From Begonia masoniana (lineage: Eukaryota; Streptophyta; Magnoliopsida; Cucurbitales; Begoniaceae), in contig CM039515.1 in NCBI GenBank assembly GCA_022432975.1, positions 15,781,488 to 15,845,487 on the forward strand: a DNA stretch of 64,000 nt, written 5' to 3'. Under the pieces are notes generated by a model that was given only the letters and a program-made list of their open reading frames with translations, made no database searches and had not been told where the DNA came from. Numbering within the stretch: the first letter of the stretch is position 1; the number at the start of each line of letters is the position of its first letter. Shown one piece after another: positions 1 to 11,476 of the stretch. The translations under genes were made by a program, and so were the position numbers.

Positions 1-1076
1 AAACCGGTTTTTCACTAACTTCCGCCTAAACTCCAATCTATCCCTAAATACCACCTAAAGTAATCCATCCAATAACTAAACCATTAAATTAAGAAAAAAA
101 AACATCCAAATTGATGTCTTTGCTTCATTCCATTTCACAACTAACCACTACATTCAATTTAAACATCAATTAAACCAAAAAGGAGAAAAAGAAGCTCACT
201 TTTGTGCAGTCATCTAAGGGTTATCAAATCATCAAATAATCCAACTAATCTCCACTTCTATTAACATTTTAAAAAACCCTTAATTGTTAAACCATTAAGG
301 AAGTCAACTCGTACCGTGAAAATCTTGAGAACTAGAGAGGAGGATGTTTGTAAAAGATGGAGGAGAGAAGTCCGTGGCAGGGAAGCTAGAGAGGAGAAAG
401 AGAGGTTTTCATCGTGGGTTGGGTTACCAAAATGAAGACCATTCTTCATTTTGTTCTCTTAAAAGAAAACATTAAATGAAGGGGGTGTGAGGTGTCATCG
501 ATGGATAGGAAGAAAAAGGATAAATATCCCTCAAGTTTATCCAAACCCCACCTTTTCTTTTTTTTTTTTTCTCTTTTTCTTTTTTTTTTTTATTATCATT
601 ATTTGTAGAAAAGTATACTCTCTCATTTTGTTTCCAACGTGGTTGGCACTTTTTCAAATTGACAATTTGACTTTTCACCATCATCATATAAGTTATTTTC
701 TTAATATTTCTTTTACCTTTACTTTAACTTATTTATAAAAATATTTCTTCCTACTTTTAATTCTTTCCACCATTCTTTAAATATTTATAAAGCAACCTCA
801 TTTCTTTCCTTCATCACTCCAACGTGAACTTCCCCTCCAATCATCCTTATCTTTTACTTTTTATCATTACTTTCCTTTAATATTTTTACACAATTTAACC
901 AACTCACTTCAAGCATAAGATTTTCTCATAAATTCCTCTTCAAATTTCACCCTATAATTTGCATCACCTCTGAATGAAATTAAACTCTCATAACATACTT
1001 TAACTAGGCTTAGTACATGATAAGAAATTTTCTGGTGGTACACAATTAATTTTGAGGAAATTTTTCGGGTGTTACA
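1..1076 (-). mobile_element. Retrotransposon D, 3' LTR (partial, cut by window edge)
   Basis: This stretch is collinear with 7621-8697 and differs from it by scattered substitutions and small indels. It ends at the LTR terminus TTACA (the complement of a TGTAACACCC start) and is followed at once by a purine tract when read on the minus strand. It is therefore the 3' LTR of a minus-strand element whose 5' LTR is 3616-8697; the rest lies left of the window. It holds T-rich noncoding sequence. The small open frames here are incidental. Confidence 0.88.
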
Positions 1077-1100
1077 ATCCACCCTCCTTATAAAAATTTT
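1077..1100 (-). promoter_or_regulatory. Polypurine tract of element D
   Basis: On the minus strand an AAGGAGGGTGG-like purine tract lies directly before the LTR start. This is where plus-strand DNA synthesis is primed in LTR retrotransposons, and it fixes the orientation of D as minus. Confidence 0.75.
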
Positions 1101-2400
1101 GTCCTCAAAATTTGCGTACCTTATTTACTCCTCAACGTACATACTCCAAGCTACCCTCCTACCCTTTCAGGTTGCCATGCCGAATTTTAACTACACAACG
1201 ACCTAAATCATCTATCGAGTACTGCTAACTCTCTACATCTCCAAGGTTTTAATTTTCCAACTATGTCCATTAACTGTAAATTGAGCACTCATCCCTTAGA
1301 CCATTAAATCTCTTAGTTCCCACTCTAACTTATCACTCCAATATCCTTACTTGCCTAAATATTCATCACTCGTATCTTTAACCCTTCTAACTTAGTTTCA
1401 CTTATAACTTTTTCACGAGCTCAGTTAATCTAATTCCTTACTTTTCTAATCTAGAATTTATCACACAAGTATCCACCAAACACTCACCTAACTTCCTCAA
1501 TTCTTCCAAGCTAATTTAATAGCGTAATACTAAAACCCACTAAGGAAATCTCTTGCCTTGAGTCTTTAATTTCCACTTCCCTTCTATGTTACTATCTCAT
1601 CTTACATCTATTTACCTCGAATTATTATTCTAACATCGTCCACGTACTCCAAACTCTCACTATCTAAATCTATCAACTATTCTCTCAACATTTTCTCTCA
1701 ACATATCGGATTCAATCCCATACAGTCCCATAACTTAAAAATCTAAAATTTCGTAACTCTCCCAAACTCAACTTAATTCTTAGTCCATGTGAACCTTCCT
1801 TCGCTTTCGTATTCGATACATTCTAGCTTTCCCAGCTTCACACTGAACATTAAATATTTAATAGCCCATCTTCTTATCTTAACCCTCTTTTTGAGTTAAC
1901 TATTCTCTTCGCTTACTTTTTTTTTTTTTAAGTCGATTCCAACCTCTAGAATATAAACGGCCACCCATCTATCTTGCATCACACATCCTCTATTCTCCTG
2001 ATATAATAGCACTTGAGTCCTCATTCACCTCCTAAGCTTAAATTTATCCACTCCTAAACTTAATGACTCTGGCCGAAACTATTTACAACATCAACAGTTT
2101 CGACCTCGTTACATACAAGTCGAACCATCAAAACTTCCTAACCAAAAATTCCTAACCTTCCCCATCTCTATATGATACTATTCCAAATCTCATTCCTAAT
2201 TTTCTCAACACCTACAATTTTCTTAACGTTTATACAATAGCTAACTTCACTCTGTTTCCTCACCAAAACTTACTAACTAACCTATTCTCGCTTGCTCTTC
2301 CAACTTGGGTATTCTCCTAAGTTCTTTTACAACACATCACTCACTAACATTCTCGTTTGCAAGTTCATCATAACAAATTTAACATACCTACTTCCAGTCC
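1101..2400 (-). other. Internal noncoding region of D (no pol)
   Basis: About 1.3 kb separates the end of gag from the polypurine tract. I could find no protease, reverse transcriptase, RNase H or integrase motif in it in either orientation, only AT-rich sequence full of stops. A complete Ty3/gypsy element would carry about 3.5 kb of pol here. D therefore looks like a gag-only, non-autonomous element, although deletion of a very decayed pol cannot be excluded. Confidence 0.6.
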
Positions 2401-3461
2401 CCAACATATTACCTTTCTTTAATGTAGGACAAACTTTGGCCATATGTCCGGGCTCACCACACTTGAAACACCGAGTAACTTTGAGCTTTGGACAGTCTCA
2501 GAAAAGATGTCAAGTTTCAAAACAGTTGTAGCATTTATCCGCATACTGTCCACACTCACCTTGATGAGCTTTCAAACACTTAGGACATGACAAATATCTT
2601 CCCCGTGGCTTCTTTCCTTCTCTTTGGTCATTTAAAGTATCACCTGGTCTCTTAGTTTCTTGCAGCTGGCCTTTAGTTTCTTGAGACTGAGAAGAAGATC
2701 CATCACCGTCAATTGAAGCTGAAATTTCTTTAAACATCTTTCTCGATGCTTCCACAGGTTTAAGGATTTTACCGACGGCTACCTCCACTTCCATAGCTTT
2801 AGCCACCACTCGTGTAAATGATATCCCGTCAATTCCTGAAAGTCTTTACCAGCATTTCAATCTCTGGCTTCAAACCCTGCACGAAATGAAAGATTTTATC
2901 TTCCTCTCTACTGACTAAATGGCTGGCAAACTTGGACAATGCTTCAAACTGCTGAATATAGTCTCCAACGGATCCAGTCTGCTTCAAGGCCATGAACTCT
3001 AATCGCTTTCCAGATTGGACTGTTCGGTTGTAGTATTTCTCATAAAATAGCTCCTTGAATTCTTCCCAATTCATACTCTGAATATCTGTCGTAGCTTTTA
3101 CTGACCCCCACCAGCTTTTGGCACTGCTTGACAGGTGGAACGTCGCACATTTCACCTTGTTCTCATCCTCTACCTCCGCCACATTAAACATATCTTCAAC
3201 TGTACAAATCCAATTTTCAGCCGCTGTCGGATCCGTCAAACTTCCTTTGAATGCCGAAGGCTTTAACCTTCGAAATCTATCTCCGCTAGAGCCAGCTCCA
3301 GAGCTGGACCCCGCTCCAAGGTTTTCCGGTAGTCCTTGATTCATAAAAATACCGAGCAGCTGAGATTGCACATTCAATAGATCCCAGAGTCGTTTATTCG
3401 GGTCCTCAGGTGGTTCTGGTTCATTCCGGGGTCGTCTGGGTCGTCTTGGATTTCTAGGCAT
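2336..3461 (-). pseudogene. Ty3/gypsy gag of element D, broken
   Basis: The capsid precursor starts with ATG at 3461 and has a basic Pro/Arg-rich N terminus, then the gypsy capsid homology region with FATFHLS-like, SWWGSV and FYEKYYNRTV-type motifs, then two CCHC knuckles. It is broken by a one-base frameshift near 2835-2840, which separates the open frames 2829-3461 and 2510-2809, and by stops in the first knuckle near 2510. The second knuckle (CFKCGEPGHMAKVC) is intact in sequence. An intact Gag would package element RNA. This copy cannot make a full protein without readthrough and frameshifting. Confidence 0.85.
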
Positions 3462-3600
3462 TTTCTATTCCTGAAAAGGTTAAAAAATCTAATCTTAGAA
3501 AAGGAACTGACTAGACTTAAAGAAATACTTACAGTCGATGAAGCACGTTGCACGGCGGCCGGCATTGTCGGGTAATCCTTTGAACGACTCAACCACTTTT

Positions 3601-3612
3601 GCTCTGATACCA
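3601..3612 (-). promoter_or_regulatory. Primer binding site of D (initiator Met-tRNA)
   Basis: The minus strand reads TGGTATCAGAGC, complementary to the 3' end of plant initiator Met-tRNA, three bases from the LTR end at 3616. It primes minus-strand cDNA synthesis and marks 3616-8697 as the 5' LTR. Confidence 0.9.
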
Positions 3613-4162
3613 TCTTGTAACGCCCCCGAACCCACCTTGGCTCGATGCGCTACTTGGCTCACTTTAACCCCGATGAAAACAACGTTTAAAACAAATTTAA
3701 TATAATTTTCATAATTCCCAAATTTAAAATAAACTAACACAGCGGAATTTAAAACTAAATCTCCCGAAGTTCTCTTATGTTATACCTAGCTACTTAGACT
3801 CCCCCTTAATCCTAACCGTTAAGCACCACGGCGCCCTCCCGAAAATTTCGGCAAAGTAACGCCTGAAAATGGCGCCTCCACAATGCTAAGTACCTGCACA
3901 CAAGTCTATACCCAACCAGATCCAGAATACTCCTAACCATCTAACCAACCTACGAAATCTCCAAAAATCAACATATCGTCGAGAACTGCTATCAACTCAA
4001 AATGAAGAAAATCCGCAGTCTAGGGCGACACATAATCCTTAACTATGACCATATACAACAATACAATAACTCTCAAAACGTCAATCAAAAAGAAGTTGCG
4101 CATTCTCATCATTTCTACAAATAGACATTTAAAATAAACTATCAAAATATAAAGTCCCACAT

Positions 4163-6665
4163 CTAACCCTCCGAGACTCGCTCCCAAGATGGCCCTAACC
4201 CTCCGAGACTCGCTCCCAAGATGGCCCTAACCCTCCGAGACTCGCTCCCAAGATGTGTATCCATCCGAGTCTCGCTCCAAGATGGCCCTAACCCTCCGAG
4301 ACTCGCTCCCAAGATGGCCCTAACCCTCCGAGACTCGCTCCCAAGATGGCCCTAACCCTCCGAGACTCGCTCCCAAGATGGCCCTAACCCTCCGAGACTC
4401 GCTCCCAAGATGGCCCTAACCCTCCGAGACTCGCTCCCAAGATGGCCCTAACCCTCCGAGACTCGCTCCCAAGATGGCCCTAACCCTCCGAGACTCGCTC
4501 CCAAGATGTGTATCCATCCGAGTCTCGCTCCCAAGATGGCCCTAACCCTCCGAGACTCGCTCCCAAGATGGCCCTAACCCTCCGAGACTCGCTCCCAAGA
4601 GGGCACTACCTACTTACCTATTACACATCTGAGTCTCGCTCCAAGATGGCCCTAACCCTCCGAGACTCGCTCCCAAGATGGCCCTAACCCTCCGAGACTC
4701 GCTCCCAAGATGGCCCTAACCCTCCGAGACTCGCTCCCAAGATGGCCCTAACCCTCCGAGACTCGCTCCCAAGATGGCCCTAACCCTCCGAGACTCGCTC
4801 CCAAGATGGCCCTAACCCTCCGAGACTCGCTCCCAAGATGGCCCTAACCCTCCGAGACTCGCTCCCAAGATGGCCCTAACCCTCCGAGACTCGCTCCCAA
4901 GATGGCCCTAACCCTCCGAGACTCGCTCCCAAGATGGCCCTAACCCTCCGAGACTCGCTCCCAAGATGGCCCTAACCCTCCGAGACTCGCTCCCAAGATG
5001 GCCCTAACCCTCCGAGACTCGCTCCCAAGATGGCCCTAACCCTCCGAGACTCGCTCCCAAGATGGCCCTAACCCTCCGAGACTCGCTCCCAAGATGGCCC
5101 TAACCCTCCGAGACTCGCTCCCAAGATGGCCCTAACCCTCCGAGACTCGCTCCCAAGATGGCCCTAACCCTCCGAGACTCGCTCCCAAGATGGCCCTAAC
5201 CCTCCGAGACTCGCTCCCAAGATGGCCCTAACCCTCCGAGACTCGCTCCCAAGATGGCCCTAACCCTCCGAGACTCGCTCCCAAGATGGCCCTAACCCTC
5301 CGAGACTCGCTCCCAAGATGGCCCTAACCCTCCGAGACTCGCTCCCAAGATGGCCCTAACCCTCCGAGACTCGCTCCCAAGATGGCCCTAACCCTCCGAG
5401 ACTCGCTCCCAAGATGGCCCTAACCCTCCGAGACTCGCTCCCAAGATGGCCCTAACCCTCCGAGACTCGCTCCCAAGATGGCCCTAACCCTCCGAGACTC
5501 GCTCCCAAGATGGCCCTAACCCTCCGAGACTCGCTCCCAAGATGGCCCTAACCCTCCGAGACTCGCTCCCAAGATGGCCCTAACCCTCCGAGACTCGCTC
5601 CCAAGATGGCCCTAACCCTCCGAGACTCGCTCCCAAGATGGCCCTAACCCTCCGAGACTCGCTCCCAAGATGGCCCTAACCCTCCGAGACTCGCTCCCAA
5701 GATGGCCCTAACCCTCCGAGACTCGCTCCCAAGATGGCCCTAACCCTCCGAGACTCGCTCCCAAGATGGCCCTAACCCTCCGAGACTCGCTCCCAAGATG
5801 GCCCTAACCCTCCGAGACTCGCTCCCAAGATGGCCCTAACCCTCCGAGACTCGCTCCCAAGATGGCCCTAACCCTCCGAGACTCGCTCCCAAGATGGCCC
5901 TAACCCTCCGAGACTCGCTCCCAAGATGGCCCTAACCCTCCGAGACTCGCTCCCAAGATGGCCCTAACCCTCCGAGACTCGCTCCCAAGATGGCCCTAAC
6001 CCTCCGAGACTCGCTCCCAAGATGGCCCTAACCCTCCGAGACTCGCTCCCAAGAGGGCACTACCAGTTACCTATTACACATCTGAGTCTCGCTCCAAGAT
6101 GGCCCTAACCCTCCGAGACTCGCTCCCAAGATGTGTATCCATCCGAGTCTCGCTCCCAAGATGGCCCTAACCCTCCGAGACTCGCTCCCAAGAGGGCACT
6201 ACCTACTTACCTATTACACATCTGAGTCTCGCTCTCAAGATGCGTATCCATCCGAGTCTCGCTCCCAAGATGGCCCTAACCCTCCGAGACTCGCTCCCAA
6301 GAGGGCACTACCAGTTACCTATTACACATCTGAGTCTCGCTCCCAAGATGTGTATCCATCCGAGTCTCGCTCCCAAGATGGTTCTAACCCTCCGAGACTC
6401 GCTCCCAAGATGGCCCTAACCCTCCGAGACTCGCTCCAAGAGGGCACTACCTACTTACCTATTACACATCTGAGTCTCGCTCCCAAGATGCGTATCCATC
6501 GAGTCTCGCTCCCAAGATGGCCCTAACCCTCCGAGACTCGCTCCCAAGAGGGCACTACCAGTTACCTATTACACATCTGAGTCTCGCTCCCAAGATGCGT
6601 ATCCATCGAGTCTCGCTCCCAAGATGGCCCTAACCCTCCGAGACTCGCTCCCAAGAGGGCACTAC
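4163..6665. repeat. 32-bp tandem array inside LTR D
   Basis: The unit is GGCCCTAACCCTCCGAGACT plus CGCTCCCAAGAT. It is essentially identical from about 4630 to 6050, with variant units (GTGTATCCATCCGAG..., GGGCACTACC...TTACCTATTACACATCTGAG...) concentrated at the two ends. Roughly 70 or more copies. Open frames across it (for example 6131-6526) are products of the repeat, not genes. Confidence 0.95.
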
Positions 6666-6811
6666 CCACTTACCTATCAAGCTAACACCACCCCTTTTTA
6701 CCTTTTCACCTCACCGCCACACAACCAATACAAGACAAAGAAATTCATACAAACAACATTCAAGCAACCACCAAACAACAACAATCACACAACACATCAC
6801 AACACAAATAA

Positions 6812-7209
<398 letters not shown>

Positions 7210-8697
7210 AACAAACTACCGTTCCGTGGTGTAGGCCCGAAGGCAAAACATAGTTCCAATACTACTGGTGCACGATTTTCAATGGTCCACTTTGTCCAAT
7301 AATTCACTCGCTCGATCTTCTAAAATAATAAAAACTTAGCTTAGTAACACACCATTAAAATTTTAAGAAATTCATAAACCTAAACTAACCAAAACTACAC
7401 CACAATTCAACCTAAAACTACAAAACCCGATTTTTGTGCAATTTTTACCGTCCAAGTTCAAACGGCCATAACTTTCTCGTTTTTCAACGGATTTCAATGT
7501 GCCACCTCAATTCGGAAACCTCTACACGTCTACTATCCATTGAAACACTCAAATTAACCAACCAAACAACTTATAAAACCAGAAAGCACAAAAACAGATT
7601 CGACCCTCCTAGTTTTTTCAAAACCGGTTTTTCACTAACTTCCGCCTAAACTCCAATCTATCCCTAAATACCACCTAAACTAATCCATCCAATTACTAAA
7701 CCATTAAATTAAAAAAAAAAACATCAAACCCTTCCAAATTGATGTCTTTGCTTCATTCCATTTCACAACTAGCCACTACATTCAATTTAAACATCAATTA
7801 AACCAAAAAGGAGAAAAAGAAGCTCACTTTTGTGCAGTCATCTAAGGGTTATCAAATCATCAAATAAATCCAACTAATCTCCACATCTATTACATTTAAA
7901 CCCTTAAATTGTTAAACCATTAAGGAAGTCAACTCGTACCGTGAAAATCTTGAGAACTAGAGAGGAGGATGTTTGTAAAAGATGGAGGAGAGAAGTCCGT
8001 GGCAGGGAAGCTAGAGAGGAGAAAGAGAGGTTTTCATCGTGGGTTGGGTTACCAAAATGAAGACCATTCTTCATTTTGTTCTCTTAAAAGAAAACATTAA
8101 ATGAAGGGGGTGTGAGGTGTCATCGATGGATAGGAAGAAAAAGGATAAATATCCCTCAAGCTTATCCAAACCCCACCTTTTCTTTTTTTTTTTCTCTTTT
8201 TCTTTTTTTTTTATTATCATTATTTGTAGAAAAGTATACTCTCTCATTTTGTTTCCAACGTGGTTGGCACTTTTTCAAATTGACAATTTAACTTTTCACC
8301 ATCATCATATAAGTTATTTTCTTAATATTTCTTTTACCTTTACTTTAACTTATTTATAAAAATATTTCTTCATACTTTTAATTCTTTCCACCATTCTTTA
8401 AATATTTATAAAGCAACCTCATTTCTTTCCTTCATCACTCCAACGTGAACTTCCCCTCCAATCATCCTTATCTTTTACTTTTTATCATTACTTTCCTTTA
8501 ATATTTTTACACAATTTAACCAACTCACTTCAAGCATAAGATTTTCTCATAAATTCCTCTTCAAATTTCACCCTATAATTTGCATCACCTCTGAATGAAA
8601 TTAAACTCTCATAACATACTTTAACTAGGTTTAGTACATTAAAAGAAATTTTCTGGTGGTACACAATTCACTTTGAGGAAATTTTCCGGGTGTTACA

Positions 8698-9454
8698 TGT
8701 TCATCATGAACTAATTCATTGAGTTTTTTGCCTTAAAACATTTGTTAGCATAGTGTCCTAATTGACCACATTTGTAACATTTAATTTTAGATTTTGGAGT
8801 TTTGTGATATTTTCTCTTCCTTTTAAGAAAGTTTGGTTTGAGAATATTATGTCATTCTTTTGCTTTTATTCTTCTTTTCTTATTTTGATAAGCTTTATAG
8901 TTTGGTGATTTATGATGTTTTATTTTATCCTTTTGTCTTTTAGGATATTTGATAGGAATGTCATACGCAAACTGTTGACAAAATTCACTTATTTCTTGTT
9001 TTCCTGTAAGATTTTGTTTTTTCAATTGGTATTGTAATTTCATATCATTACATAAAGATAATCCTTCTTGGAGACAAATACTTATTAAATGACCATAAGT
9101 ACAAGTATCCCAAGGAATGTTTTGTCTATGATTTAAATCAATTAATTTTTGTTTAACTCTAGTAGCAAATTGAGGTGGTAGTCCCTCAATAAATTTGGAT
9201 TTCCAATAATTAGCACCAGCATCAGTTCTTTGCATGACTTTGGTGATAAAAACATCTTTGTACCATCTAAAATTGGTTAAAGAACCACATCGAAGATTTT
9301 GTAATAATTCAGTTCCTCTTTCATGACATTGTTCAATAGAACCAACGAAATGAAGAATGATAGATTGGATTAGTGTATATACACTATCTTGTTGTTGTGA
9401 AGTGGTTTGTTGAGTGTGACTTCTTCCTGTAGAGTCCACTGATTCAGCAGTTTG
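8698..9454 (-). pseudogene. Endogenous pararetrovirus coat-protein region, C-terminal part
   Basis: The minus-strand frame 8852-9439 (195 codons) is rich in Lys/Arg and Gln and ends in a strongly basic tail. Beyond a frame break, a CCHC knuckle of the C-x2-C-x4-H-x4-C type can be read at about 8740-8790. A basic capsid/nucleic-acid-binding region ending in one CCHC knuckle fits a caulimovirid-type coat protein. It is cut at 8698 by element D and at 9454 by solo LTR K; the adjoining part of the same region resumes at 13785 and 16165. The family call rests on gene order with the movement protein and leader at 17.9-19.4 kb. Not functional. Confidence 0.72.
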
Positions 9455-10608
9455 TGTAACGCCCTGAGTTTTCTAAACTCAGTTCGTTACACATAACACA
9501 GAACAGAACTAAGAAAATTTGACTAATTTCTAAAAAAAAAAATTCGCTCAAAAATCAAAATTTTGACATTTGCTAAAGTCTCAAGATTTTAAAACTAGCA
9601 GCGGAAATTTTTTTTAACGAAAATAAAGTTAAACATACTGTAAAACAATTTTTAAAGAATCGATTAAAATATTGAGAAATAATTCAGCCAGAAGAGATGA
9701 AAATTTAAGTATGAAATGCTTGAAGATCATAAAAGTCAACCACATCATCCGCTGATCAGAGTCAACGAAAATGGGCAGAAGCAAAACGGAGGACTTCCAC
9801 CGATGACGTCAGCTGGAAGAATCACTCTTCCAACTTCAGCCGATGATGTCAGCCGGAAGAATTACTCTTCCAACTTCAGCCGATCGCAAAACGACAACTA
9901 TGCTTACTCACATCTTTCGGTAGATAAAATACTCGACATCATCCGAATACAAAACGACAAAAGACTTTTACCTTCATCATCTGATGGATAAAATACTCGA
10001 CATCATCCGGTTACAAAACAACAAAAGACTTTTATCTTCATCATCCGATGGATAAAACACTCGACATCATCCGGTTACAAAACGACAAATTTTCTACTTA
10101 TATCTTCCGATGGCTTCCACTGAAGACATCATCCGATGACTTTACTGAAGACATCATCCGATGGCTTCCACTGAAGACATCATCCGATGGCTTTACTGAA
10201 GACATCATCTGATGGTCAACAGAACAACAACTTTATATAGAGCTCATCGAGCATTTTCTCTCTACACAGGGAAAGCTCTGACTACCAATAGAATTTGTGC
10301 ATTTGCAAAAGAACACTCAAAACTACTTAAATCCGTATATTATTCCAGAATTTGGTAGAAACTACTTTTAAAGCCAACAGGGTATTAATATCAGAAAAGT
10401 CTCAAATGTATTTCAAAACATTAAAAATACCACTTTCATAAGAACTCTCGACATACTCAAATTGTGTAGCACCCGGTTCCATTGAACCAAAATTTAATTT
10501 ATTATTAATGATGTACTTTTATAGAAGGGTTGGGGGAGTTATTGATTAGGTTAATAAAGGATCAGGCGAGGGCATGATGGTAATTAGAATTTTACATAGT
10601 GGATAACC

Positions 10609-10615
10609 TATTTAA
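10609..10615 (+). promoter_or_regulatory. TATA-like box of LTR L
   Basis: TATTTAA lies 144 bp inside the LTR, before GAGTAGCCGCCAC. The same arrangement recurs in the other LTRs (for example 59209-59216 in E), which implies a short U3 and about 1.9-2.3 kb of transcribed R-U5. The start site is inferred. Confidence 0.55.
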
Positions 10616-10990
10616 GGAAAAGTCCAGTGAGAGTAGCCGCCACTATTCCCTATTTCCCTCTTTCGGTTTTTAGCTCGAGCAGTAGAACACTCTAGGCGAT
10701 TCTCTCGCCCGATTCTCCTTCAACCTAGGTAAGTCTTGTTTTCTTGCATTTTAGCGATTAGTTTACTGAGAGAATACAATGTGAAGATTTCGAGGTTTCT
10801 GTGATTGAGGGTGGGTTCAGGTTCTTGGTGATAAATGGGAATGCACAGGTAGCAGAGTTTCAAATCGATTTCCTCAAACATATTATTGATTTTTGGTAAG
10901 GTTTAGTAAGAGTTGGATTAATGTACTGTCATGACCTTGGGTGAGCGAGCTTCTAGAGTAGTTGTAACCGAGCATTTCCAGGAGAGCCAG

Positions 10991-11476
10991 GTAAGTAAAG
11001 TATGCATGTGCCTTCGGGCCTACATCACAAAACAGTAGGGTTATGCATCTTGTGAATGATTTTGTATGTCATGTATCATGTTTTTGAAAGATTATGAAAA
11101 TGAATTTCCATGTAAGAATGGTAAGGTGTGAACTGAATGTGACAGACAAACTATTAAGGGAACTAATCCGCCCCTTAATCGAGTAGAGGATGTATGACAT
11201 TGGGAGAATTGATCCCACTCCCAAGGGAACCAAGGGATCAGATCAGCTATGAAGGGAATTCATCCGCCCCTTAATCGAGTAGAGGATGTATGACATTGGG
11301 AGAATTGATCCCACTCCCAAGGGAACCAAGGAATCAGATCAGTTTATAAACGTATGTGTATGCAACTGAGATGAGAAAGTAGAAATTGCATGTTTAGGAA
11401 TTTATGTTTCAGCAATTCATTTCATTACTGCTTTACTTACTTAGCATTAGGCTAATAGATGAGTTTTGTGATGTAG
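10991..11476 (+). other. Putative LTR intron 2 with paired ends (LTR L)
   Basis: Donor CCAG|GTAAGT at 10991; acceptor TGATGTAG|GTG with AG at 11475-11476; candidate branch point CTAAT at 11452-11456. CCTACATCACAAAAC (11019-11033) is the exact reverse complement of GTTTTGTGATGTAGG (11463-11477), which overlaps the acceptor. Between them are two copies of a structured repeat of about 96 bp (about 11154-11345). Splicing is inferred from sequence only. The upstream intron-1 acceptor is mutated in this copy (GG instead of AG). Confidence 0.5.

Noticed and set aside
4163..6665. CCCTAACCC inside the 32-bp unit as interstitial telomere sequence
   Set aside because: Only one and a half telomere-like units per 32 bp and not the plant CCCTAAA type; the array is part of an LTR.
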